NCBI GenBank assembly: GCA_015222595.1
Contig: JADFVP010000110.1
Span: 1 to 11,470 of the forward strand
Length of the DNA: 11,470 nt
Source: Pseudomonadota bacterium
GTDB lineage: Bacteria > Desulfobacterota > GWC2-55-46 > JADFVP01
Direction: 5' to 3'
Under the pieces are notes generated by a model, which searched no databases, had not been told where the DNA came from, and was given only the letters and a program-made list of their open reading frames with translations. Made by a program: the position numbers and the translations under genes. The first letter of the stretch is position 1; every line of letters begins with the position of its first letter. Shown one piece after another: positions 1 through 5,242 of the stretch.

Positions 1-278
1 AAGTTCACATGGAGGCCGTAAAAGTTCATCTCTTCATTTGCCCCGGTGCGCCCTCTGCCCGGCACATCGGTAAAGAAGTCGTACAGCCGCGCGCTCTTGT
101 CGTCTGCCTGGTGGGCGAGCATAAACCCGCCGCCTGCCGCGCTGGTAAGCGCGCTCTCGGTTACAAAAGAGGCGAAGGTCGCCGCAACCACCGCGTCGAA
201 GGCGTTTCCGCCTGCTCTCAATATCTCGGCCCCGGCCCGTGCCGTAAGATCGTGCCCTGCCGCTACAATACCTTTCAT
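1..278 (-). CDS. ggt: Gamma-glutamyltransferase, N-terminal part (runs off the left edge)
   Basis: The reading frame starts at the ATG complementary to 276-278, with a purine-rich GGAAAGAG Shine-Dalgarno just upstream, and stays open to the window edge (about 92 codons). The protein begins MKGIVAAGHDLTARAG, continues with an ILRAGGNAFDAVVAA-like stretch and then SAAGGGFMLAH. This is the usual N-terminal order of the gamma-glutamyltranspeptidase (Ntn-hydrolase) family: the 'AG.EIL..GGNA.DA..A' helix and then the glycine-rich GGGFML segment. Family members cleave or transfer gamma-glutamyl groups of glutathione-like peptides. The catalytic Thr lies far downstream, outside the window, so activity cannot be judged. 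No signal peptide is visible, unlike the periplasmic E. coli enzyme, so a cytoplasmic relative is likely. It follows the ligase gene by only 3 bases, so the two are surely co-transcribed. Confidence 0.85.
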   Translation of the reverse strand, partial: MKGIVAAGHDLTARAGAEILRAGGNAFDAVVAATFASFVTESALTSAAGGGFMLAHQADDKSARLYDFFTDVPGRGRTGANEEMNFYGLHVN

Positions 279-281
279 ACC

Positions 282-1406
282 CTACTCTTTCCCCGCTTCT
301 CGCTCTATCGCTGTTGCAAGCTCTGAAACTACCGCACGAAGAGAGCCTGTCTCCTCAAAGATCTTTAGCTGCCTCTGGGCGCCGGTGCCACTTTCAAGTA
401 TATCATTAATGCCGAGCAGAGTCTCGTATGTGCCAAGCTCTTTCGCATCAGGCGTAACGGCCTCCACCACACTTCCAACCGCCTCTTTGACGCTCATAAC
501 CGATCCGCCGTCTTTTGTAAGGAAATCTCCCTCGACGCCGTACCTGCATGCGCGCCACTTATTCTCTCTGGTAACAAAAGAGTGGGGCCGCTCGAACGGC
601 ACTCCGGCATCGAACTCGTCGCTGAGCTTCTTTACTATTGCCTGGATGAGCGAGGCGATAGCGAGAACATCTTTCAGACTCACGGGAATATCACAAACAC
701 GCACCTCTACGGTACCAAAATCGGGATGCGGCCTGATGTCCCACCAGAGTTCGCGAATCGTCTTTATGACTCCGGTGGCTATGTACTTTTCGACCACATT
801 AGTATAGTCGGCCCAGTCCTTAAAGTAGAACGGAAGCCCTGCGGTCGGAAGCGTCTCAAAGACCTTTGTCCTGTAAGATTTGAGGCCGGTATTTTCACCC
901 TGCCAGAAGGGCGAGTTGGCTGAAACAGCGAGCAGGTACGGCAGGTAGTAGAGCATGCGGTTCATCACATAGATGCACTTTTCGGCGTTGTTCACGCCAA
1001 CGTGGACATGGAGCCCGAAGATATTGAACCGTCGGCCCACCAGCTGGAGCTTGTCTAAAAGCTCGTGGTACCGGAGAGAGTCCGTTACCTGCTGTTCGCG
1101 CCACAAAGAGAACGGGTGGGTGGAGGAAAGACACAGGCGCGTGTCGTGCTTGGCGGCTGAAGCGATAACAGCGGCGAGTTTGCTTCGCAGATCAACCCCG
1201 GCTTCGGCTACAGAGTTGCTCTTGGCGCTTACGATCTCTATGTTCGACCCCATCAGCTCGTGCTTGACGAACTCGGTGTGCTCGGTAAGAGAGCCGAGCA
1301 CCTCTGTGCAGCGAGAGACTAGCGCAGAACTCTTGGAGTCCACAAGCTGAACTTCAAGCTCTATTCCTACCGTAAAGTCCGGGGACTCGTTAAACTTTAT
1401 CTTCAT
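282..1406 (-). CDS. GCS2/YbdK-family carboxylate-amine ligase (glutamate-cysteine ligase type)
   Basis: The 374-residue protein begins MKIKFNESPDFTVGIELEVQLVD. The G-I-E-x-E motif near the N-terminus, the GLHVHVG motif in the middle, the ANSPFW segment and the WWDIRPHPDFGTVEVRVCD block are all hallmarks of the GCS2 (YbdK, ATP-grasp-like glutamate-cysteine ligase) family. Length is normal for the family. Members join a gamma-carboxylate, often of glutamate, to an amine; E. coli YbdK has weak gamma-glutamylcysteine synthetase activity, but the natural substrate is often unknown. The frame extends 17 codons upstream to another ATG at 1457, but that extension has no family similarity, so the ATG at 1404-1406 is preferred; its Shine-Dalgarno (GAAGA) is weak. 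A gamma-glutamyltransferase gene follows after 3 bases, suggesting a shared role in making and recycling a gamma-glutamyl compound. That pathway is inferred. Confidence 0.87.
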   Translation of the reverse strand: MKIKFNESPDFTVGIELEVQLVDSKSSALVSRCTEVLGSLTEHTEFVKHELMGSNIEIVSAKSNSVAEAGVDLRSKLAAVIASAAKHDTRLCLSSTHPFSLWREQQVTDSLRYHELLDKLQLVGRRFNIFGLHVHVGVNNAEKCIYVMNRMLYYLPYLLAVSANSPFWQGENTGLKSYRTKVFETLPTAGLPFYFKDWADYTNVVEKYIATGVIKTIRELWWDIRPHPDFGTVEVRVCDIPVSLKDVLAIASLIQAIVKKLSDEFDAGVPFERPHSFVTRENKWRACRYGVEGDFLTKDGGSVMSVKEAVGSVVEAVTPDAKELGTYETLLGINDILESGTGAQRQLKIFEETGSLRAVVSELATAIEREAGKE

Positions 1407-1487
1407 AAGAGAATCTTCACAATCGTCGTTAAGAGACTTGGTAGCGCGCAGGGGCAAACCCTGTTACAACCCATAAAAGAAGATAAA

Positions 1488-1516
1488 AAAATACCATCTA
1501 TGGAGAGACAAATCAA
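1488..1516 (-). promoter_or_regulatory. Sigma70-like promoter for the ligase-gamma-glutamyltransferase operon
   Basis: On the minus strand TTGATT (1516-1511) is followed after 17 bases by TATTTT (1493-1488). Each hexamer matches four of six consensus bases at the ideal spacing. Transcription would start near 1481, leaving a leader of about 75 bases to the ATG at 1406. That leader contains a small hairpin, CAGGG-TTTGC-CCCTG, near 1449-1463. Assigned by eye only. Confidence 0.5.
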
Positions 1517-1531
1517 CTCCGTTACCACCTT

Positions 1532-1584
1532 GGGCTCTCTAGCCCGGACGCGCGGTCTCTTACCGCCCCGGGTAGCTATCCGGG
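1532..1584. repeat. Three adjacent inverted repeats between divergent promoters
   Basis: Three perfect or near-perfect palindromes stand almost head to tail: GGGCT-CTCT-AGCCC (1532-1545), GCGGT-CTCTT-ACCGC (1552-1566) and CCCGGG-TAGCTA-TCCGGG (1567-1584, one G/T wobble, self-complementary loop). The first and third are each followed by nearly the same string, CGGACGC or GGGACGC. They lie between the -35 of the ligase operon (1511-1516) and the -35 of the small-protein gene (1593-1598), and are therefore probably in neither transcript. This favours DNA-level sites such as operators over a leader RNA structure. No known regulator is recognised for them. Confidence 0.5.
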
Positions 1585-1592
1585 ACGCAGCT

Positions 1593-1621
1593 TTGACTTT
1601 ATAGGCTTAAAGGGGTATAAA
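1593..1621 (+). promoter_or_regulatory. Strong sigma70-like promoter for the small membrane protein gene
   Basis: TTGACT (1593-1598, five of six bases) and TATAAA (1616-1621, five of six) are separated by exactly 17 bases. The start would be near 1628, about 50 bases before the ATG at 1679. This is the best promoter match by eye in the window, and it makes the short downstream frame credible as a gene. Confidence 0.65.
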
Positions 1622-1678
1622 AAGGGGGCGAAAACCAAAACGAAGCAGAGAGTTTACTCAGACCACGGAGCAGAGAAG

Positions 1679-1822
1679 ATGCCGGAACAGAAAACAGAAG
1701 CGATTATGGAGTCCCTGATGAACTGGCTCTCGGACCCCATAGTGATTCTCATACTCTCATTCATGGTCACCGGCTTCGTTATCCGCAGAGTCAACGCTTT
1801 CCTCAACAGCAAAAAAAAGTAA
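1679..1822 (+). CDS. Small single-span membrane protein, 47 residues, function unknown
   Basis: The frame begins with ATG at 1679, preceded at good distance by GGAG in CGGAGCAGAGAAG, and ends with TAA at 1820-1822. The peptide has a polar N-terminus (MPEQKTEAIMESLMNW), one hydrophobic stretch at about residues 20-36 (PIVILILSFMVTGFVI), and a basic tail with RR at 36-37 and KKK at the end. The positive-inside rule predicts the C-terminus in the cytoplasm. It has its own consensus-like promoter and, 2 bases after the stop codon, a strong terminator, so it forms a complete monocistronic unit of roughly 220 bases. I do not recognise the family. Small single-span proteins of this shape often modulate larger membrane complexes, but nothing here identifies a partner. 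Confidence rests on the promoter, ribosome site, peptide shape and terminator together. Confidence 0.65.
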   Translation: MPEQKTEAIMESLMNWLSDPIVILILSFMVTGFVIRRVNAFLNSKKK

Positions 1823-2170
1823 GTGCTCCCCGCACGGGGAGCGCTGTTTTTATTAAGCACATACCGCAAAGCCAACCGGCTTCTCTTCAAGTACGCGAAC
1901 CACGAAAACTCCCAAAACTTATACTCGCCCTCTGCGGAAGAGGCGCTATTTCTATTGAGCGCGTACCGCAAAGCCTTTAAAAGCCTGTTAGGCACGCATA
2001 TCACTATAACTCTGCAATCAATACACGCCCTACGCGGAGTAGGCGCTGCTTTTATTGAGCGCGGGCCGCAAAGCCGTATCAATCCTACTTAAGTACGCAA
2101 ACCATAGAGATACGCACTTAATTCTTGCCCTGCGCATAGCAGGTAAACCACGAAAACTTCCCAACTAATT
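1823..2170 (+). repeat. Tandem array of about 100-bp units, each built on a hairpin with compensatory stem changes
   Basis: Four hairpins recur at spacings of 102, 100 and 100 bases: stems at 1825-1842 (CCCC/GGGG core), 1929-1943 (CCTCT-GCGGA-AGAGG), 2029-2043 (CCTAC-GCGGA-GTAGG) and 2129-2143 (CCTGC-GCATA-GCAGG). In the last three the two inner base pairs change on both sides, keeping the stem. The first three units continue with GCGCT, a T-rich spacer, (T)GAGCGC and ACCGCAAAGCC, so GCGCT/AGCGC can form a second hairpin, imperfect in unit 1. Parts of the second halves also recur: an AAGTACGC-AACCA block in units 1 and 3, and AACCACGAAAACT in units 1 and 4. Unit 4 is shortened and reaches the stop codon of the desulforedoxin-like gene. 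The frames over it on both strands give repeated peptides only because the DNA repeats. The 100-base period breaks the frame, so it is not coding. Confidence 0.8.
1825..1851 (+). terminator. Rho-independent terminator of the small protein gene (first copy of the repeat hairpin)
   Basis: GCTCCCC (1825-1831), loop GCAC and GGGGAGC (1836-1842) form a perfect 7-bp GC-rich stem, followed by GCTG and TTTTT. On the opposite strand the stem is followed by a run of eight T, the complement of the lysine codons ending the small gene, so it could act in both directions. Confidence 0.8.
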
Positions 2171-2290
2171 GGTGACCAACTCCATCGGCTCGTTGCAGCA
2201 GACCAGCTCTCCGCCGCCTACATGCGTAACAACCACCTCATTACCGCATATCTTGCAGACGTACTTATCTCCCTCGTTCTCTACATGCAT
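2165..2290 (-). CDS. Desulforedoxin-like FeS4 miniprotein (desulfoferrodoxin N-terminal domain), 41 residues
   Basis: The ATG complementary to 2288-2290 is preceded by an ideal AAGGAGG ribosome site, and the frame ends with TAG at 2167-2165. The peptide MHVENEGDKYVCKICGNEVV continues to a THVGGGELVCC segment. Cysteines 12, 15, 31 and 32 reproduce the CX2C-X15-CC pattern of Desulfovibrio gigas desulforedoxin and of the N-terminal domain of desulfoferrodoxin, which bind a single iron in a rubredoxin-like FeS4 site. Length (41 against 36 in D. gigas) shows a free-standing domain; the superoxide reductase domain is absent. The role is probably small electron carrier or redox sensor in the cytoplasm. 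It is transcribed away from the NO reductase operon, sharing a 236-base divergent promoter region, which suggests a link to nitrosative or oxidative stress. The stop codon lies inside the last unit of the repeat array. Confidence 0.85.
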   Translation of the reverse strand: MHVENEGDKYVCKICGNEVVVTHVGGGELVCCNEPMELVTN

Positions 2291-2351
2291 AACAGCCTCC
2301 TTGTTACATATTCCTCACGGTCAAAACCGACCAACATCAGCCCTATACCCA

Positions 2352-2379
2352 ATCTTAACACCTCCCGGCTCAAACACAA
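2352..2379 (-). promoter_or_regulatory. Possible promoter of the desulforedoxin-like gene
   Basis: On the minus strand TTGTGT (2379-2374), 16 bases and TAAGAT (2357-2352) give a modest sigma70 match, with a predicted start near 2345 and a leader of about 55 bases. The match is weak and other placements are possible. Confidence 0.3.
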
Positions 2380-2418
2380 GGGTTGCGCCCTCTACTAATT
2401 TATGAAATGATAGGTTTC

Positions 2419-2467
2419 TTGATTCGTATCAATGAAGATACGGGGCAGACACTGTAGCCTAGAACGG
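2419..2467 (+). promoter_or_regulatory. FNR/DNR-type box and class II promoter of norCBQD
   Basis: TTGAT-TCGT-ATCAA (2419-2432) is a perfect FNR-family half-site pair with 4-base spacer. A weak -10, TAGCCT, lies at 2455-2460, so transcription starting near 2467 would place the box centre at -41.5. That is the class II activator position, and a poor -10 fits activator dependence. No -35 is needed. The regulator encoded at 7319-7954 has the matching recognition helix, and its own promoter has the same box at the same distance. The leader then runs about 60 bases to norC and ends in AAGGAG. Confidence 0.75.
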
Positions 2468-2526
2468 TAGATAGGCAGCTATACGTATTAAACAGTGGTC
2501 AAAAGAGACCGGCAAGGAGAATTTAT

Positions 2527-2943
2527 ATGAATAGGGCTTCGGCAAGAAACATGTTTATCGGAGCGACGGTAATAGTATCGGCAATATTTTTGTATATGAC
2601 CGTCCTCTCACTACAATCATTACCCGAAAGGGCTAATACCGGCAACATCACCGAAGGGGTGGCCTGGGGCAAGAAGGTCTTTGAGCGCCATGCCTGCATA
2701 GACTGCCATACGCTGCTCGGCGAGGGAGCGTACTACGCACCTGAACTCGGCAACGTAATAGCAAGACGCGGCGAGGGGTATGTGCGCGTTGTGCTGGAAA
2801 CGGCTGCGGTTCAGGGCTGGGGCACGACAAGAAAGATGCCGCAGTTCGACCTTTCCGAAAAAGATATCGACTCGCTCGTAGAGTTCTTCATCTGGATGGG
2901 CAAGATCAACACGTCGAACTGGCCGCCTAACATAGAAGGTTAG
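2527..2943 (+). CDS. norC: Nitric oxide reductase subunit C (membrane-anchored cytochrome c)
   Basis: The 138-residue protein is the electron-accepting subunit of cytochrome c-type NO reductase, which reduces 2 NO to N2O. Residues about 9-30 form the single N-terminal membrane anchor. The haem c motif C57-I-D-C60-H61 follows, and M104 in the RKMPQF segment is the expected distal haem ligand. The TLLGEGAYYAPELGNV segment and the C-terminal FFIWMGKINTSNWPP segment are typical of NorC. Length is normal. AAGGAG stands 7 bases before the ATG. It leads a four-gene operon, with norB starting 62 bases downstream, and is controlled by the FNR-type box upstream. The haem domain should lie in the periplasm and take electrons from soluble cytochrome c or quinol-linked carriers. 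Confidence 0.95.
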   Translation: MNRASARNMFIGATVIVSAIFLYMTVLSLQSLPERANTGNITEGVAWGKKVFERHACIDCHTLLGEGAYYAPELGNVIARRGEGYVRVVLETAAVQGWGTTRKMPQFDLSEKDIDSLVEFFIWMGKINTSNWPPNIEG

Positions 2944-3005
2944 GCAGCAACAGATAACGGCATTAAACTTGTTTTTATAGAATAACAGTGCATAGGGAGA
3001 CAAAA

Positions 3006-4337
3006 ATGACTTACAAATACGAATCTCAACGCGTGGCCTTTCCATACTTCGTGGCGGCGCTCGGGCTCTTTGCAGCCCAGATACTCTTCGGTATCGTCAT
3101 AGGTATACAGTACCTGGCGCCCGACTTTCTCTTTCCGGCAATACCTTTCAATATTGCCCGAATGATACATATCAACCTGCTCGTGGTCTGGATAATCTTC
3201 GGTTTCATGGGCTCGGCCTACTACCTGCTGCCCGAAGAGGTAGAGGGGGAGATATATAGCGTCAAGCTCGCCTGGCTCCACTTCTGGATGTTCCTCGTAG
3301 GAGGCGCCACCGCAGTTGTAGGCTACCTCTTCAGGTGGCACGACGGCAGAGAGTTCCTCGAACAGCCCTTCTTGATTAAAGTGGCAATAGTCATAGTTGT
3401 TCTTATGTTCATCTTCAACATGGTAATGACCATGATAAAGGGACGCCGGAGAACAAGCATAACGGTAGTCCTGCTGATAGGATTTTTAGGCCTCGCGGTC
3501 TTCTACCTCTTCGCCTTCTTCAAACCTGACAACATGGTTATGGACAAGTACTTCTGGTGGTGGGTAGTGCACATGTGGGTAGAGGGCGTCTGGGAGCTGA
3601 TTATGGCGGCCATTCTCTCCTTCCTCCTCATTAAACTTACGGGCGTGGACAGAGAAATCGCCGAGAAGTGGCTCTACATTATCATCGGCCTTACCTTCTT
3701 AACTGGAATCATCGGCACGGGCCACCACTACTACTGGATAGGCACGCCGGAGTTCTGGCAGGTATGGGGAGCATGGTTCAGCGCGATAGAGGTACTGCCG
3801 TTCGTCGCAATGATCATCTTCTCTCTCAAGATGGTAAGCATGAGGACCAAGAAGCACCCGAACAAAGCGGCGCTCAACTGGACGGTCGGAACAGCGATAG
3901 TCTCTTTTCTCGGCGCCGGAGTACTCGGCTTCATGCACACCCTGCCGCAGATAAACTTCTACACGCACGGCACGCAGATGACGGCAAGCCACGGCCACCT
4001 GGCCTTCTTCGGCGCATACGCCATGATAGTGCTAGCCATGACCTCGTATGCCGTGCCTAACCTCAGGAAGAAGACAGGGGAGATAATGAGCCAAAAGGCC
4101 GAAATCTTCGCCTTCTGGACAATGGTTATCTCCATGATCTGCATTGCGCTCTCTCTTACCGGTGCGGGTGTGGTACAAGTCTACTTGCAGCGCATACTGG
4201 CTACAAGCTACATGGAGACGCAGACCCACATGGTGATCTTCTACGGTATGAGGCTCTTCTTCGGAGCGACCTTTACCTTAGGTTTGGCAGTCTACCTCTA
4301 CGACTTCTTCCTTCTTAAGAGGGCAAGCAGTCGTTAG
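3006..4337 (+). CDS. norB: Nitric oxide reductase subunit B (catalytic haem-iron subunit)
   Basis: The 443-residue polytopic protein (about 12 membrane segments) belongs to the haem-copper oxidase superfamily. All metal ligands of cytochrome c-dependent NO reductase can be placed. H55 (RMIHINLLVVW) and H331 match the haem b ligands, H329 (SHGHLAFF) the haem b3 ligand, and H189, H240 and H241 (GTGHHYYW) the non-haem FeB ligands. E193, four residues after H189, matches the glutamate that also binds FeB in the Pseudomonas enzyme, and E197 follows in VEGVWEL. From H189 to H331 the spacings equal those of the Pseudomonas protein. There is no long N-terminal quinol-oxidising extension, so this is the NorC-dependent type. 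ATG at 3006 was chosen because AGGGAG precedes it; an in-frame GTG at 2988 would overlap that ribosome site. Confidence 0.96.
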   Translation: MTYKYESQRVAFPYFVAALGLFAAQILFGIVIGIQYLAPDFLFPAIPFNIARMIHINLLVVWIIFGFMGSAYYLLPEEVEGEIYSVKLAWLHFWMFLVGGATAVVGYLFRWHDGREFLEQPFLIKVAIVIVVLMFIFNMVMTMIKGRRRTSITVVLLIGFLGLAVFYLFAFFKPDNMVMDKYFWWWVVHMWVEGVWELIMAAILSFLLIKLTGVDREIAEKWLYIIIGLTFLTGIIGTGHHYYWIGTPEFWQVWGAWFSAIEVLPFVAMIIFSLKMVSMRTKKHPNKAALNWTVGTAIVSFLGAGVLGFMHTLPQINFYTHGTQMTASHGHLAFFGAYAMIVLAMTSYAVPNLRKKTGEIMSQKAEIFAFWTMVISMICIALSLTGAGVVQVYLQRILATSYMETQTHMVIFYGMRLFFGATFTLGLAVYLYDFFLLKRASSR

Positions 4338-4379
4338 AGACAACAGAACAGGTAAATTCAACACGAATGGATATCTGTG

Positions 4380-5201
4380 ATGAGTAAAACAGAAAAAAGA
4401 GTACAGCCTGACGGCAGCAAGGAGGGGGCTACGGCCCCCTTCTACCTGCCGGTAGGCAACGAGATAGAGATATTCGAGGCGGCCTACCATAGTAATATGC
4501 CGGTGCTCTTAAAGGGGCCGACAGGTTGCGGCAAGACCCGCTTTGTGGCGCACATGGCCTGGCGGCTCGGGCTCCACCTCTACACCGTAGCCTGCCACGA
4601 CGACCTCACAAGCTCGGACCTTCTCGGACGCTACCTCATAAAGGGGCGCGAAACGGTCTGGGCGGACGGCGCGCTAACGCGGGCCGTAAGAGAGGGCGGA
4701 ATCTGCTACCTCGACGAAGTGGTGGAGGCACGAAAAGATACCACAGTCGTCATTCATCCGCTTACCGACGACAGGCGCAGACTGCCGCTAGAAAAGACAG
4801 GAGAGGAACTCGCGGCTCCGGACGACTTCATGCTCGTCGTATCGTACAACCCCGGGTATCAGCACCTCTTGAAAGACCTGAAGACTTCCACCCGGCAACG
4901 ATTCATCGCAATAGAGTTCGACTACCCGAACGCGGAGAAAGAAACAGAGATAGTTGAGAAAGAGAGCGGCATAGACAACTCGCAGGCTGCAAAGCTCGTA
5001 AGCGCAGGGCGCAAGATGCGCGCCCTCGTAGACTCGGGCCTTGAGTCACCCCCCGGCACAAGGCTTCTTGTTCACGCGGCTGCCCTTATACAGAAAGGGC
5101 TCTCTCCTGGAGCAGCCTGCGAGGCCGCAATCGTTTTAGCGCTTACCGACGACCCCGACATGCACAAAAGTATGCTCGACATTGTCGCGGCAACCTTTTA
5201 A
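4380..5201 (+). CDS. norQ: NorQ, MoxR-family AAA+ ATPase for NO reductase activation
   Basis: The protein of about 273 residues is a MoxR/CbbQ/NorQ-type AAA+ ATPase. Numbered from the GTG one codon earlier, the Walker A motif GPTGCGKT is at 47-54, a LDEV Walker B at 112-115, and sensor-1 Asn in VVSYNPGYQ at 158. Conserved NorQ segments such as TSSDLLGRYL and DDRRRLP are present. NorQ works with the VWA protein NorD in inserting or activating the FeB centre of NorB in the cytoplasm or at the inner membrane face. The gene begins GTG-ATG; ATG at 4380 is taken as start, GTG at 4377 is equally possible, and neither has a strong Shine-Dalgarno (TGGA only). It lies 42 bases after norB and 41 before norD, so it is operonic. 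Confidence 0.93.
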   Translation: MSKTEKRVQPDGSKEGATAPFYLPVGNEIEIFEAAYHSNMPVLLKGPTGCGKTRFVAHMAWRLGLHLYTVACHDDLTSSDLLGRYLIKGRETVWADGALTRAVREGGICYLDEVVEARKDTTVVIHPLTDDRRRLPLEKTGEELAAPDDFMLVVSYNPGYQHLLKDLKTSTRQRFIAIEFDYPNAEKETEIVEKESGIDNSQAAKLVSAGRKMRALVDSGLESPPGTRLLVHAAALIQKGLSPGAACEAAIVLALTDDPDMHKSMLDIVAATF

Positions 5202-5242
5202 ATCGATAAAGTAAAGAATATAGAAATAGCGGAGCAAGCGGC

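Noticed and set aside
46..1350. Long plus-strand frames opposite the ligase and gamma-glutamyltransferase genes
   Set aside because: They are antisense shadows of two recognisable protein families and have no family similarity of their own.
1407..1457. ATG at 1457 as the ligase start
   Set aside because: The 17 added residues resemble nothing in the family; the alignable protein begins at the ATG at 1406. A longer form cannot be fully excluded.
1449..1590. Possible cyclic-di-GMP (GEMM-I) riboswitch, from GGGCAAACCC near 1453 and GGGACGCAG near 1582
   Set aside because: The two strings are about 130 bases apart instead of forming one short hairpin, GACGCAAAGCC is not matched, and both the predicted promoters leave this DNA largely outside a plus-strand leader.
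1654..2092. Overlapping frames on both strands giving repeated peptides (ALFLLSxYRKA on plus, ALRYxLNxNSA on minus)
   Set aside because: The peptide repeats mirror the DNA repeats; the 100-base period shifts the frame in the third unit, there is no ribosome site, and the frames cover a terminator.
1823..2170. CRISPR array
   Set aside because: The period is about 100 bases, repeats are imperfect and longer than spacers would allow, stems vary between units, and no cas gene is present.
2988..3005. GTG at 2988 as the norB start
   Set aside because: The six extra residues are not part of the family and would include the AGGGAG ribosome site of the ATG at 3006.
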